Source: Calonectria ilicicola
Taxonomy: Eukaryota > Ascomycota > Sordariomycetes > Hypocreales > Nectriaceae
NCBI GenBank assembly: GCA_020809705.1
Contig: CP085828.1
Location: forward strand, 4,650,001-4,714,000
Reading direction: 5' to 3'
DNA length: 64,000 bases
Numbering within the stretch: position 1 is the first letter of the stretch; each line of letters opens with the position of its first letter. The notes beneath the pieces were generated by a model. It was not told the DNA's origin and made no database searches. It was given only the letters and a program-made list of their open reading frames with translations. This document shows, one piece after another, positions 10,917-23,410 of this stretch. The position numbers were made by a program, and so were the translations under genes.

Positions 10917-11395
10917 AATTGGAGTCTTGCTACGCGCACGCATACATTTTGCTAAGTGCACACATCAAACTATTCGGCTAGGGCTTTTCTAGAACGTCCT
11001 AAAACAGTCCAAAGAGAATCCTAAAGCCTCAATATATTTTAGGATATATAAGTTTAGAAATATATATAAAATTGTTTATTTTATTCTTATTTCTTTATCT
11101 TGATATTAAATTCAAGTGTTTCATGTGCGCGCAGGAAGAGTCTAAAATGATGTCTTGAAGGAAATCTCAACCACTTCATACACTAGATGAAGAATCTTAG
11201 AATCGAGCGGAACATTGTCCAAGTTTTCGGGAAATTTTAATCATGTTTTCAAAATACTGTGTAGTATGTTCCCCTCGTAAATCTCGAGGGCAAATTCTAT
11301 AGCAAGATCATTATTCAACGCCATCATGCTCGATTGTCCATGTTCAAATACATCATCTCCTTCCTATTTTCATCGTCATATTTTTTCCAATTGCT
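10917..11395. other. Intergenic between convergent genes
   Basis: 479 bp, AT-rich around 11030-11110, between the SDR and the facing Rtt106-like gene. No gene or repeat recognised. Confidence 0.35.
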
Positions 11396-12412
11396 TCATT
11401 TCACTACCATGTGGCGCCTCCCAATGTATTTCTTTATTCGAGCCTCGGTAGCACTAAAGTCTTGAGCGACGTTGAACCATGCAAACCCAGGAGACTGTAC
11501 GCTCTTTTTTTCAGGAAACATCTCGAGTAGCGCAAGTCCTATTTTTCCCTTATCTTCGTCTTCTTCGTCGCTGCTTGCCTCCGAATCTAAATCTGAATCC
11601 GAAGTCAATAGTTTGGTCGTGTAGATGAACATGATCGACTCCTTGGGGAAATATAGTATGGTATGTGAGAACCATAATATCCCCGTTGAAATGAATAAAA
11701 GGTTTCCTAGATGTACTGTCAGAACCATATAATTCCTAATTGAAACGGAAAGAAAACTCTACCTCTGACATTTTCAGTAAGGGAAGCGCCCTCTGCGGGC
11801 AACAGAACGGCAGGACATTTGAAAATAAGAGGGCCACCTGAGGATGGCCGCTCTTGGACACACACCTTTACCTGTTTTGAGAACGGAGCTAGCAGCGAGT
11901 CAAAAGCAGATTTTAGAAGGGATACATATGTGTCGGATTCCTTGACAGATTGTTGGCCACTTTCATTAGCGATAAAGAGTGCATCGTCTGCCTGTTGATT
12001 CGGCCACTTGAACTGAATAATTTCCGGGTATTCGTTGACTAGGGGAGATGTGCCAGCAGCATCGACTGGGATTATTATGACTTGCAGCATGCCGTCTGAT
12101 ACAGGAACAGTGTCGGCACTGGTATCGAATATAATAAAAACCTGCTCTATTGGTTGTCAAGCGAAAGTCACAATGGGTTGTTCAGGTCCACATCAACACA
12201 CCTATTTCTGTAGCAGGCAGAATAAGCACCTCAATAGGGCCACGGTCAACTGTAGAGTTTCTAACAAAATGTGTGTACCCGCCTCTAGGGTTTGTTACGA
12301 TTTCCAAAGTGCCCCGATCCGCAAAAGGAAAGACGAAATCAACACGAAACGACGAGAGCACGCAGGTCATACCGCCAGAGCCGATAACCTGCTGGAGGGT
12401 TTTCCCTTTCAT
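11396..12412 (-). CDS. Divergent Rtt106-like (histone chaperone PH-domain) protein
   Basis: Three exons on the minus strand: 12412-12202, 12146-11763 and 11715-11396, giving 304 residues. The segment GNLLFISTGILWFSHTILYF, followed by PKESIMFIYTTKLL, resembles the second PH-like domain of Rtt106/FACT-type histone chaperones (GxLFxLxxGILFGFxxPLLFF...). The acidic run SDSDLDSEASSDEEDEDK near residue 240 and a final helix (ARIKKYIGRR) also fit. Rtt106 binds H3-H4 in the nucleus during chromatin assembly. Conservation is weak and the protein is shorter than usual, so this may be a diverged paralogue rather than the housekeeping chaperone. An unrelated function is possible. The acceptor at 11716 was chosen to keep the PH-like frame. 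Confidence 0.5.
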
Positions 12413-13420
12413 GTATTGATTTAACTATTGTTTTTTCTGCTCCTCTGCACTCTTTGGGGGCTGTTGCTGTGCCGAACGAGAGCTGGAGGGTTGTCCAGAC
12501 GGCCCTTGATGTGACCTGTTTGCTGTGCGCCGGGGCGGCATCACGCACCAAAGGAGACGCAAGAGAGAAAGATGGTTCCAGTATTCGGCTTCGATAGCTC
12601 GTCCATCTCATCAGAGGAACCAGCAGGCACGTGATGCAGCCTCTACGTTAGCATCTCGTTACTAGATCACGGTCGCAGCGATAAAGACGCGTCGTGCTGT
12701 CGAGGGGCGCTGCACGTGACACGCTAACATATGTTTTGGTCTGTCAGCCAAAAGAAAAGCGCGATAAAAAAAAATCGAAATAAAGAGGATTTTAGGGCGA
12801 TTGAAAGAAATAAACGATACTGATTTCGAATTTATATAATTTGGGGCTATAATTGAAATGTGAGGGTGGAGTTTATTATGATCCGCTAATGTACCATGAA
12901 AAACATACGTTCGGCTTGTTCTGAGAAGGCATAAATTCAATATCAGTTTTGTAAACCGGACCCTTTGTTTGAGTATAACCACATCTGGTTTCTATACATT
13001 ACGAACATTATTTCAACACGATATATCTTAAACCGACACACAAACTGGACATTTATCAAGGTTTTATGATTCAACATTCTATTACGCCATTACCTACCCT
13101 ACAGCACAACTCGTCGCAAATCAAATCGTAGAGCAGATACACAGGATATTCATGCACACCCGAGCGATGGGTTTCTTGAAATGCAAATATATTTATTTTA
13201 TATGTATGAAAAAAAGACTAATGCAAAATTCACCGACTCCATTAACATGCAGTGCGAGGCGCTTCCCGATGATCATAACTTCATGGACCCAATGGCGCCC
13301 TTTTGTCCTTTCTTTTGCGCAAACGGGTCATAATTCATTAATCTAGCGAATATTTTGGGGCATCAGAAAAACCCTATTGAAAAAAGGGTTTAAATGAGCC
13401 ATTCCGATGAATCCGCTGGA
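12413..13420. other. Intergenic, about 1 kb
   Basis: Contains the promoter of the Rtt106-like gene and the 3' region of the thioredoxin gene. Small open frames show no family features. The 12760-13220 part is AT-rich. No RNA gene or repeat recognised. Confidence 0.35.
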
Positions 13421-13789
13421 TTATAGGGCGGCCTCGGCGCGCTTCTTGGCCAAGCCTCCAATTTTCTCGGCAGCAGCGCTGAGCTTGCGAACGTCGGCAC
13501 CCTGGATCATGGCGTCGCCGTTGACACCGACCTGCTTGCTCTCCTTGAAGAAGAGGAATGTGGGCATGGCGGTAATTCTGTAGGTCTGGGCAACATCCTG
13601 AACGTGGTCGACGTTGACCTTTGCGAACTGGAATGTGTCGGGCACGCTGTGCTTGTCTGAGAGCTGCTCAAAGACAGGCTTAATGGCCTTGCAAGGGGGA
13701 CACCAGTCGGCGTAAAAGTCGAGGGCGGCGTAGGTGTTGGACTCGAGGAACTCCTTGAGTTCGGCAGATGAAGTGATTTCCTTGACCAT
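13421..13789 (-). CDS. Thioredoxin with CPPC active site
   Basis: Single exon, 122 residues, about the usual length of a cytosolic thioredoxin plus a short C-terminal extension (KIGGLAKKRAEAAL). The active site reads WCPPCK at residues 29-34 instead of the usual WCGPC. The buried Asp (LDFYADW) and the cis-proline loop (ITAMPTFLFF) are present, so the fold and dithiol chemistry should be intact. Thioredoxins reduce protein disulfides using thioredoxin reductase and NADPH. The Gly-to-Pro change between the cysteines is expected to shift redox potential; its effect here is inference. No targeting signal is seen. The start codon is preceded by a purine-rich leader on the coding strand. Confidence 0.93.
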   Translation of the reverse strand: MVKEITSSAELKEFLESNTYAALDFYADWCPPCKAIKPVFEQLSDKHSVPDTFQFAKVNVDHVQDVAQTYRITAMPTFLFFKESKQVGVNGDAMIQGADVRKLSAAAEKIGGLAKKRAEAAL

Positions 13790-16700
13790 TGTGGTGGATT
13801 TTGTTTGCCGAGGCTGCGAGAGGTGCGTGGAAATTGGGTGTTTTAGTTTTTAGCGGGTGTTTCTTGCGAGGCTTGTGCTGAAGTCAAGTCTAGCGAGAGT
13901 CGACTTTTGTAGTTGAGAGCTGAGCTGAGTCACTTTGTGGTTTTTCGCTTGAGAAGAGTGCAATTTCGGAGATGTGGTTGAGTACAGCTCTATTAATACT
14001 GAATTCTATGCCCCTCTTGCAAAGGCCCCTCTGTGAGGCGCAATGGATGATGATGGAATCTTTTCTGCTTCCAAATAGGCATCACGTGATGCATTGCGTT
14101 ATTTTCCCCATTTGTGATCAATTAGGGAGGATGGGTATGGCCAACAAGGTAGTTACTAAGCTTGGTCACCAATTGTCATCGCCACCAAGGCTGACGGAGC
14201 AAGGACCAAGGAAAGAAAGTTATGTAATCGCAGCCACAACCGCAGCCACACAGCCACATGTAGAAAAGAATGAATGGAATGTGAGAGGAGGACAGGTTTA
14301 TTCATGTGGCGCAGCCGCAGCCAGTTTTGTCGCTTGCGTTGCCCAAATAGGGTTGGCCTGTTTCTCCGTGACGTGGTGAGTAATTAGAGATTCGGACAGT
14401 GACAAAACAATTATTGACAGGATGACTGCTTCTCCAGAAACGGCGCTATTGGGGCTATATTGGTGCTAAAACAATGAGACGGATGACTGCTCGCATTTCC
14501 GAGAGAATGCCGCTGCTTATCTATTACTTGGTACAGCTGTGACAAGCGAGCGAGAAAGGTTCCGCCCCTGAAAAGCTGATGCGGGTGGACCTCGGATTGT
14601 CACCAACACCACCAAGAACAGGCCCGGAAGCGAGCTCAGCCGGCAGCGGAACAACACGTGTTGGGGGCTTTGGGGCCTTGGCAGTTGAGCCAAAGGGGGA
14701 AGCAGCTCGGGTTAGAGTCGGGGGCCAAAGTTGGGTGCCGCTCGCTGGCCAGAGAGTTGGGACCCGGCGTTCCGGGCGCCATCGCCTCTGCTCCCGATCT
14801 GGACGTGGGACTCGTGAATGCGATCGACAACGGCGTCTCCAGCATGACGACATGAGATCCAGCATCAGAGCTCCAGAGCTCCAGCGCGCTGCTCCATCGC
14901 TGCTCCATCGCCATGGGCCAGAGTGGAGGAAGCTGTTGATGTGTTTGCTTTTGCATTGAAAGAGGCGACGCCAGGGGGCAGCCGAACCGCCCCCGCGCTG
15001 GCTGGGGATACGATGGACAGGTCTAGCCCTAGCGGTGACGGTTCTGCTTAATATATGACACATAACTAGCCCTCTGAACACGCCTCACCGGTAATATATT
15101 TTTGCGCACTAACGCGCCGCGGACGACATTAGCAGGCGGGATGGGTGAATCACGGGAGTGGGATACGCGCCATGAAGCCCGCTACGTAGCCCACCGCCCA
15201 CTGAACTGGTTGTCGACAACATGGCGGTTGTCGGGGAGGGCACCTCAGTACGGTTAGGGTTGCGACTCGACATGCTCATGCGCTTGCTGCTTCAACGGCC
15301 GATCAAGAAGGTGTCGTCGATGCTAGCACAGCCGTGGAAGCGAGATTCCCTCTGCCGATGCAGTAGCTCGCGCGTCTCGTGCATGTACCAGCGAGGTCAG
15401 GACGAACGGCTTCCACGCAGTTGGGTTGGGAGCCGTCTCAAACCAGCAACAGTCTGGCCTAGTCGCCCCGGGACCTGACACCCTTTGAGACAAGCTTGCT
15501 TGCTGGAGAAATGCAACCGAACTTCTGTGCATGCGCCGCAGAGGGAGAAAAAGCAACCCTCCTGCTTTTGTGTCTGGCGTCTGGGTCACCAAAAGAAGCA
15601 CGAAACCCTCCCCGTCGCGTGGGAGCAAGGGACTGAGTGTAGGGGTGTCCCGTATGCCCACATGCTAGAGGCTGATCCTCGCCGGGGTGGTTGGCCAGCA
15701 GAGCCCGGAGATTGGTTGCACCCCAGCAAATTGAACACTTTGCCCATACGGCGATACGGTCGAGCAGCGGGAGAGGAGGCATTGCTCGCCTTTGGGACAA
15801 GAGTTATTGAATGAATACTGGGGCCGGACTAACCAACCGTTTCAGGCTGATTGGTCCATGGCAAGCATTCGGCATGGTCACTGCTTTCTGCTGACGACCA
15901 ACGGGCGTGCAAACTCTCTACAGAGGTACAACTACTCTGCTAGCCTGCCTGTCCTGTCTCCGTCTTTAACGAGCAGCGACCGAGACGGTGCGGCGGACGG
16001 TGTGTCTGTCACCTACAGCCGCCCCCCCTGCCACACGGCTTTCGACGCGATTCGCCCTTGGTCCATGTGTAGAGGGGCCCTGTTATCGATCGCCTCTCTT
16101 CAGTAGTCTTCAGTAACCGAACGAGGCCGCGTCGCGCCACAAGGCCGTTGTCCTGCTTGGCGCCTGACGACAAAGCCTTGACTCGGCTGGGGCTCGCGAT
16201 TTGTCCCTGGATTCGATGCTAGTGGACAATCTGAATCAAAATTCCCGCCTTTAGAGTTCCCAATGCCTCCGAGATCAGCGCTGTCAAAACGGCGCCATGG
16301 ATGGACGCTCGGGCAAGGTCTCGATGCTCTCACTGCAGCACGGCTGTGGCGTGGTTCCCCTGCCTTGTCCCTGTCCTTGTCCTCCTCGTCCTGCCCCCCC
16401 GCAAGATTGCGAAGTTTTGGCTATCGTGGAGGGCGGTGGGTTCTCTTCAGTTTGCGTCTCCATCTCTCCCGGATGGAGCATACCGTGCAGCTGAATTGAA
16501 TTGGCCCATGCTTCCTGACTCGGTATCCTGGTTTGTCGTGAGCTGACTCGACGGAAAAGACCCACGCAAGGCTCCACGACGCTTCATGGGTGTCCATGCC
16601 TCGTCATGGTACTCCACGCCTCCCCCCCCTGCAACACTGTCCCAGTATCGCCAGTAAATCGAGCAGCCAAGACTTGCCCCATGTGTCTCCGAAGAGGTCA

Positions 16701-17057
16701 CATCCCAGGCCATAGTAGAGACAGTTTGCTGCGGCACTAAACCAATTCGCCATCCAAAGGAGAAGCATGTCCCTGACGACGGCCCCTGCGCACCCTGTCG
16801 TAGCCCTCTCCAGCCTGTGTTGTTGAGCCAAATAAAAGTAGTCTCTCGCCCCTCCATCTTGTCCATTAGACAGTCCCTTGTGTCTGCGAGAATTCATTCT
16901 TTTATCTTGCCAGGGCATGATCTGACGCTCTCGGCCATCACTGCCTCGACAATCCCACTGGTTTTAACGTTGATGATCCCGCTCGTTCCTTCACTCGACG
17001 CCTAAATCCGAGGCGTCCCCCGCCAACCCCCTCTCATCCTCTCTCAAATCAGCAACC
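13790..17057. other. Gene-poor GC-rich block, 3.3 kb
   Basis: Thioredoxin promoter on the left and the pyrimidine-rich leader of the rhodopsin-like gene on the right. Between about 14500 and 16900 the DNA is GC-rich and therefore has many overlapping open frames on both strands. None has a consistent domain, membrane topology or splice pattern, so I call no gene. A short direct repetition of gagctccag/gctccatcgc units lies at about 14865-14912. A long 5' leader or non-coding transcript is possible. Confidence 0.4.
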
Positions 17058-18502
17058 ATGTCGGCCTTTGTTGTGGAAATATGGACGTGGTACGCCGTGA
17101 CCTGGTTGGTCGTCATCGCCAGGATGTAAGGAGCCCCCTTTTCAGTATTGCCTCACGTGTCACCAGTTTTGCTCATACGAATATTTTTTTTTTTACTTTA
17201 GGACTTCAAGAAGATTATTATTGGGTTCTTTTAAGAAGATGCAGATTGAGGATTATCTGATGCTATTCGCCATGGTCCGTTGACACCAAAATGGGCTCGC
17301 CGCCCAACGTCTACCAGGATATAGCTTCTAACATGTGAATAGGTGACTGACACCATTCTGATGGTTGGCATGAATATTATTTCACATACCAACAGCAACC
17401 TCATTGATCCCGACGACAATACCGTGCTCACTCCCCAGAACATTGCTGAGCGAGTGGTTGGTTCTAAGTGGGTTCTTGCCGTCGAGCAAATGCAATGCAT
17501 CACCATTTGGACAATTAAGTTTTGTCTTTTGATCATGTACAACCGCTTGACGTTAGTTTCTTCAACCCGCCATCAGCCAATAGGATGCACTCTAACACCA
17601 ATTTTAGGATGAGTTTGAAGCAAAACCTGGCCGTCAAGATTGTTGCAGGATACGTCGCCGTTGGTTTTGTCCTGATGGAAATTCTTTACCTTGGAGTCTG
17701 GTGCCGGCCGTTTAACCAGTACTGGGCTGTTCCCCCCAAAAACTCGCAATGCTCTGCCGCCACGAACCACCTGATCACCAACGCCACACTCAACATCTCG
17801 TCCGATCTCATGATCATTGCCATCCCCATGCCGATTTTCCTCAAGTCTCAGTTACCCACAAAACGAAAGGTCGTTCTATGCGGCGTTTTCGCATTGGGTT
17901 TCTTTACCGTATGTTTTTTCCACTAGTTCATATGCATGGACGACCAAGCGTTGTCATGCAAAGTTGTGTGAACCAGACCAGCGCACTGACACGGCCGCTA
18001 GATCCTTTCCGCCATTTTAAACAAGTTTTACAGCTTCAACGAGCCCTTTGGCTCCCAGTGGACCTACTGGTATGTCCGAGAGTCGTCCACGGCCCTCATC
18101 ACCGCCAACCTCCCCTACACTTGGACGCTGTTGCGCCGACTTTTCAACCTCAAGTCGTTCGCCGGTTACTCCAACAAGCGTTCGACCAACCCCTCAACCG
18201 ACTTCCACTCACGCTTCAGCCGTGGGCCCCGGTCCGCCGCACGGGCTGGCGACAACACTATTCACCGCCTGGATAGCGAGGAGCAGATCAACTCCACCTA
18301 TGTTATGCCGCTCAAGATCTACCAACGCCACGACATCGAAATCAGCACCGAGGAGGCTACGCCGGAAGAGCGTCGCTCACCCCCCGGCGCCGGCGCAATC
18401 CCTGTCGAGCTGCAGGACGAGAAGGACATGAGCTCGCGCGATGGCGAATCAAGTTCAGAAAGATCGGCAGCTGGAGTTGTCAAGGTTTTCCACGGAGTTT
18501 AA
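17058..18502 (+). CDS. Fungal rhodopsin-domain integral membrane protein (7-TM, SAT/CFEM-receptor type)
   Basis: Five exons: 17058-17125, 17202-17274, 17343-17551, 17608-17908 and 18002-18502, giving 383 residues. Seven hydrophobic segments span residues 5 to about 265. Conserved positions of the fungal rhodopsin-like family are visible: QIEDYLMLFAM in the first loop, EQMQCITIWTIKFCLLIMYNRLT, and LGVWCRPFNQYW followed by CSAATNHLITNATLNISSD. The soluble tail (about 115 residues) is polar and rich in Ser, Glu and Arg. Members are putative plasma-membrane receptors or membrane proteins of unknown ligand; they are not retinal opsins of the NOP-1 type. The start at 17058 is followed at once by the first membrane segment. 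Neighbours give no pathway clue. Confidence 0.88.
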
Positions 18503-21500
18503 CCACTTGGACTCACGTCCTCTGCGAATTGATTTCGACTTATTCTCACAATGGAGCATACGCCGTTACGACTTGTATTTTATACCCTTCGTGTGGATAA
18601 ATTTCTATTTCTAATGTATGATGGTGGCCCTCCACAGTAGAGGCAATAGCCACGGAACCAAACAAAAAAAAAAGAGACAAAGAAACAGACCAAAAAAATG
18701 TATATAGACAACACTTTAGTGCATATAGGCTAGATCATGATCATCATGATAGCGATCAATAGATGGTCGCACAGCATCCGATTCGAGACGAACAATTGCC
18801 CCCACATGCCATGACAAACCACCCTTGACAAAATCCTTTCGTCAATCTGGCGCCATCGTGGGCGGGTCCACGGTCGCGTCGCTAAAACAGGGCTGATGTC
18901 AGCTGCCATGGCCCCTGTTGCGATTCGAAGGATGCCTCAGACGGACCCAAGCGGGCCGAGCGCGATCAGCGTGTCAAGTGAAGGAATGAAACCTAGTTAG
19001 TTGAGCGCACGGATGGAGCATCTGAGGACTTGTCAGTGTCAACAAGACCAATTGTCCGAGCAATGCTGGCGTCAACCGCGGCCCCGAGCAGCTAGTTGGT
19101 GATCACATGGGGGGGCTGGCATTGCTCGTAGCCTCACTACTCAAGCGTTAGGGGGGGATGGGCGGATATACTGTTGTATTAGAGGAGCTAACACCCATTG
19201 TTGCATTGGGAGTCCCATGTAAATAGGATCCCGGACAGCATTGGCGGAGAATTGGCGATCAAAACTCAAATTCATTCCCCAGCCTTGCGAAAGTTAAACT
19301 TGGATCAGCTCCTCGGTTATTCCCCGAGAGAAGCTAACCGAACAGAAACAGGCCATGGGGCTGGCGCAAGGTAGGAAAATAGTCGCTTTATTGCCTGACG
19401 GATATCAAAACATTATTGAATTTGCGTTGCTAGACCAGGATCTACAACTAATCCAGATCTTGCGAAAGAAATCAATTGAGTTGGGTTGTATTGTACTAGC
19501 TGCACATGAGAAAAAAAAGGGAATGGATCAATTCGGAACTGACCTTGGAGCTGGCAATATCCGGTAATAAAAGTATTAATTTACTTAGATGACAGTGGGG
19601 GAAATTCCCTTGATTACGCCCCCCTCAACCATCATCATTGATATCACTATTGCTTATGCAGTGGATCTTCTGGTATGAATATCATTTATGGAGTGGCATG
19701 TGTGAATCTCTGGATCAATATTTTGAGAGCTTTTGACACATTATCATCGGCGAATTTTTAAGAGTCAAATTATATCGCTACATTCTTGGGAACATCGACT
19801 CATCCAACTTTGGACCACGAACCTCACATCACGTTGCGACCGAGACGATGTGTGGATGGTATTAATAGACAAGACCTGGGCGTTGGGACTTACGTCCTTT
19901 TAACTGAGCCGGGCCTCAATAAAAATTCCTGTTTCGATCTTTGATCAGTTTTTTTTCGCGTTACAAGGGAAAAGAAGGCAAGTATTTTAGCAAAGGTAAT
20001 GTTTATCCCATATTTTGAGACGACCGCAATAACGCAGTTCTATTGACTCTAGCAAGGTATCGGGCAGCGCAAGGGCACAGATCGATAGGCTTCTGGCTCT
20101 TGTCAATACTAACCGTCCCTGCTTGGATGATTGAAGCAGAACTGTCTCTGGGGGATCCATGATTTATATACACGACGGTCGGAAAAATGGAAGGGATATC
20201 GTAAACCCATGGGGCCACCTGCTTGGCACCCCCATTCTTGGCACGCTGGGCACGCGGTATAAATCCTTGTGCGGGACGTGACATTCGGCGAATTCGCGGT
20301 CGCTTGACTTTCTGTATGATTTGGGGCGTGGTAATTTATGCGGATGATTACGATACTCGGTCGATCATTGGGCATGTACGGGCATGATGCCAGGTCTGGT
20401 GGATGAAAAGTGGTGTGCAGCCACGCAAGTATAAGCGCCAAGATTGCAACCCGAAACAAGTAACAGGCGGGCTATCCCAAATTAAAATGACTTGCATGGC
20501 TGGAGAAACGCGCGCCCACGATTGAATTAGGACATTTGGGGCGCAAGCAGCTACATGCTGGATATTACGAAGGAATCGTGAGGTATGGCCATTCTGACCG
20601 ATTATTACAATGCAAAGGGAAGATAAAAAAGGACGTAGTCCTATAGAGAAATATATAAATGTAATGGTGATGTTTGGAATCCAGCGGCTTGGTATGGGCC
20701 TTGTGCGCATGGCCGCTAATTCTATGCGACGTAGCATCGAATAAACTGCGGAAGCGGGGAGATCATCTTGCGGGGAGATCATCTCACAGTGAAAGAAATG
20801 TGTACTTTTTACGACGCTGGTTACATCTATGCTCCATTTCCCAGAATTTAACTTCTGCCGGAGACTTGGCACTGCGCTGGCTAAATCAATGCCATACCAC
20901 CTTCCATATCCCGTGTCCTGGATGGGGGAAAGCCGTCATTGTTATCAAAGCGCTCCTATGAATGGATGAAATCGGAGCAATGGAAGGTAACCGAGAGAAT
21001 TTGTGCATGGGTTGGGTGACATTGCGCTTAGACATCCAACCACGCATTAGTTAAATGTTGGAGTTTTTCGCTCAGACATGCTTGGCATAAATAAATCTGG
21101 CGCAAGTTCAGGGTGAGGTGCTGTCATTTTGAGTTCCATTTGACGATCGCTTAAATTAACCTTGCAGAAAATAAGAGACGTGTGACCTGTCGTGAATCCT
21201 TCTGCCTAAGCTTCCCACGTGGAGATGGTGTTCTTGGCATCCCACCTCTCCTCACGAATCTCGCTGCATGGGCCGTACGCGACTGAAGAAATGGTTTGGA
21301 TTTACCATTGGGAACCAATGGTCTCCTAGAACTACCACACGCTGATTATTCCACCGGGTCTTGAGCTAATCCCGGATAAGCTTACATCCTGATGTCACCC
21401 ACCAACTCTCAGCGAAGCCAACCCCAGATCTTGGCACCACACCACTGGATGGGAGCAATTGGGATAACGTCACGGTCTCGACCGGATCTGCAATGAGAAA

Positions 21501-21746
21501 TATTCCAATGCAAAGGATCCATGCCCTGTCGCATATCCTTCCCAAAACAGAAAATCCGGGGAAGTGTATCATATTCGTGACAACATGTTGGCTATCTACG
21601 CGCATAACTCGGCCTCTCTTGGCTACAACCGAAAAGTACAAAATGTTCAAATTCCTTTGTAAATATTAAGTCAATTCAAGCATTTCAACTCTTTACCTTT
21701 TCCTGCATTTATTTTGGTCGCGAGAATCTTCCACCATTGGCCAAGC
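18503..21746. other. Gene-poor intergenic block, 3.2 kb
   Basis: No intact gene found. Low-complexity A-runs lie near 18660-18700 and the partly palindromic gatcatgatcatcatgat near 18731. A 70-codon frame at 19355-19567 begins GRKIVALLPDG and faintly resembles the end of a cysteine synthase/CBS catalytic domain; it could be a gene relic, with low confidence. The right end is the promoter of the MFS gene at 21747. Confidence 0.35.
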
Positions 21747-23410
21747 ATGTCTGCAGACGAGAAGCCCAACCTCGCTGAGGTTGAACGGCAGACAACACAC
21801 GATGATGGCACAGGGAAGTTGGTTCCCACTTATAACAAGGTCGATTATTCCGGAGCCCATGAAAAGACTGATCCCAAGGAAATCGCCTTGGTCAAAAAGT
21901 TGGATCGATGGATGATGGCATGTTGCCCGATGTCGTCCGTCGATATTTGACGCTAATCAGGAATAGCCAATGTTATGGAGCATGTACTGGTTGAACTATC
22001 TTGACCGCAATGCCATTGCTCTTGCCCGACTTAATAATCTCGAGGAAGACTTGAATCTCACCGGAACCCGTAAGTTATACTCTGCGCTGCCTGATTCGAG
22101 AGTCGATGACTGACCAAAATACCCGGATAGAGTACCAAACTTGTGTTTCGATTCTATTTGTTGGATACATCTTGGGGCAGATCCCTTCAAATATGTTTCT
22201 TACGCGAACCCGACCGAGCAGGTATATGGTACGCTGATAATGTTCATCCCATTTCCCCAGAATACTGATGAGTTGAGCTAGGGAATCATGATGATGTTAT
22301 GGGCTGTTGTCAGCGCCCTAACCGCCGTATCTAAGGATTTTACCGGACTGCTCTTGACGCGCTTCTTCCTCGGAGTAACTGAAGCGCCCTATTATCCCGG
22401 CGCCGTGTATCTCTTGTCAGTTTTCTACACCCGCAAAGAGGTCGCAACAAGAATTGCCATTCTTTACACCGGAAACATCCTCGCTACTGCATTTGCTGGT
22501 CTCATTGCTGCTGGAATCTACCATGGCATGGATGGCGCTGGCGGTCTAGCGGGATGGAAATGGCTCTTTATTCTTCAAGGCGCAGTTACTTTTGTTATTG
22601 CCCTGGTCGGGTACTTCATCTTGCCCGATTTCCCACTCACCACTAAATGGCTCACTCAAGAAGAACGGGAGCTTGCTTATAATCGGATGGAACTCGACAC
22701 AGTGGCCAACAAGGGAGAGACTAGCACGTGGAAGGGTCTTCAAGAAGCAGTCAAGGATCCCATGGTCTACATCTTCTGCATGATGGCGCATATGCATCTT
22801 GCTGCGAACGGCTTTAAAAATTTTGTAAGAGCTCATCCTGGTTTTTGTATGCAACTGTCCTAACACGATGTAGTTCCCCACTGTCGTTGAGACGCTGGGA
22901 TTTAACACAACCATTACCTTGGTCCTAACATGTCCGCCATATTTGATCGCTGGGGTCGTCACTATCCTAGTCTCATGGTCCTCTGGGAAATTTAATGAAC
23001 GCACGTGGCATATTACCATTTCTAAGACAGTGGCAGTGATTGGATTCGCGGCTGCGGCTGCGACCCTTGACGTTGCAGGAAGATACGTGGCAATGGTGAT
23101 TTTCACAATCGGGACATATGGAGTCAATAGTTTGATCCTTGGCTGGTGTGGCTCTGTTTGTGGACAGACAAAAGAGAAAAAGGCGGTGTCAATTGGTATG
23201 GTGACCATGATCATGAATGTGAGCTTTATATGGACACCATATCTCTGGCCAAAGAGCGACGAGCCCCGATATGTCATTGCTATGGCAAGTAGCGCGGCGT
23301 TTAGTATTGCTACTGCCGCTCTGGCCTGGTTGGGGAAATTGATCATGATCAGACGGAACCAGAAATTAAGGGCCAGCAGTGACGAAACCACCATCTTTTA
23401 TGTCTACTAA
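21747..23410 (+). CDS. MFS transporter, anion:cation symporter (Dal5-like) family
   Basis: Five exons: 21747-21917, 21967-22069, 22131-22228, 22282-22824 and 22874-23410, giving 483 residues. The first intron must use a GC donor (GCATGT), because only this junction joins LDRWMM to PMLWSMYWLNYLDRNA in frame. Family features are NYLDRNAIALAR, RFFLGVTEAPYYPGAVYLLS, and GLAGWKWLFILQG, with about twelve membrane helices and a short C-tail. This is a plasma-membrane proton symporter for a small organic anion or vitamin. It is a paralogue of the carrier at 5425 but has a different intron pattern. It has no enzyme genes beside it; the next gene is an efflux-type MFS. Confidence 0.87.

Noticed and set aside
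14524..15081. Open frames of 100-185 codons on both strands in the GC-rich block
   Set aside because: Overlapping frames of similar length on both strands, Arg/Pro/Ser-rich composition, no domain, and no splice pattern linking them. They are expected from GC-rich DNA.
16447..16866. 139-codon minus-strand frame
   Set aside because: No family features; opposite-strand frames of similar size overlap it.
19355..19567. Possible cysteine synthase/CBS relic (GRKIVALLPDG)
   Set aside because: Similarity covers only about 25 residues and no flanking catalytic parts were found. Mentioned only as a weak possibility in the intergenic note.
20348..20872. 174-codon minus-strand frame
   Set aside because: Mixed composition without motifs or a conserved-looking start. 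A hydrophobic stretch alone is not evidence.
22546..23394. 282-codon minus-strand frame
   Set aside because: Antisense shadow of the MFS gene at 21747-23410, whose exons keep frame and family motifs.
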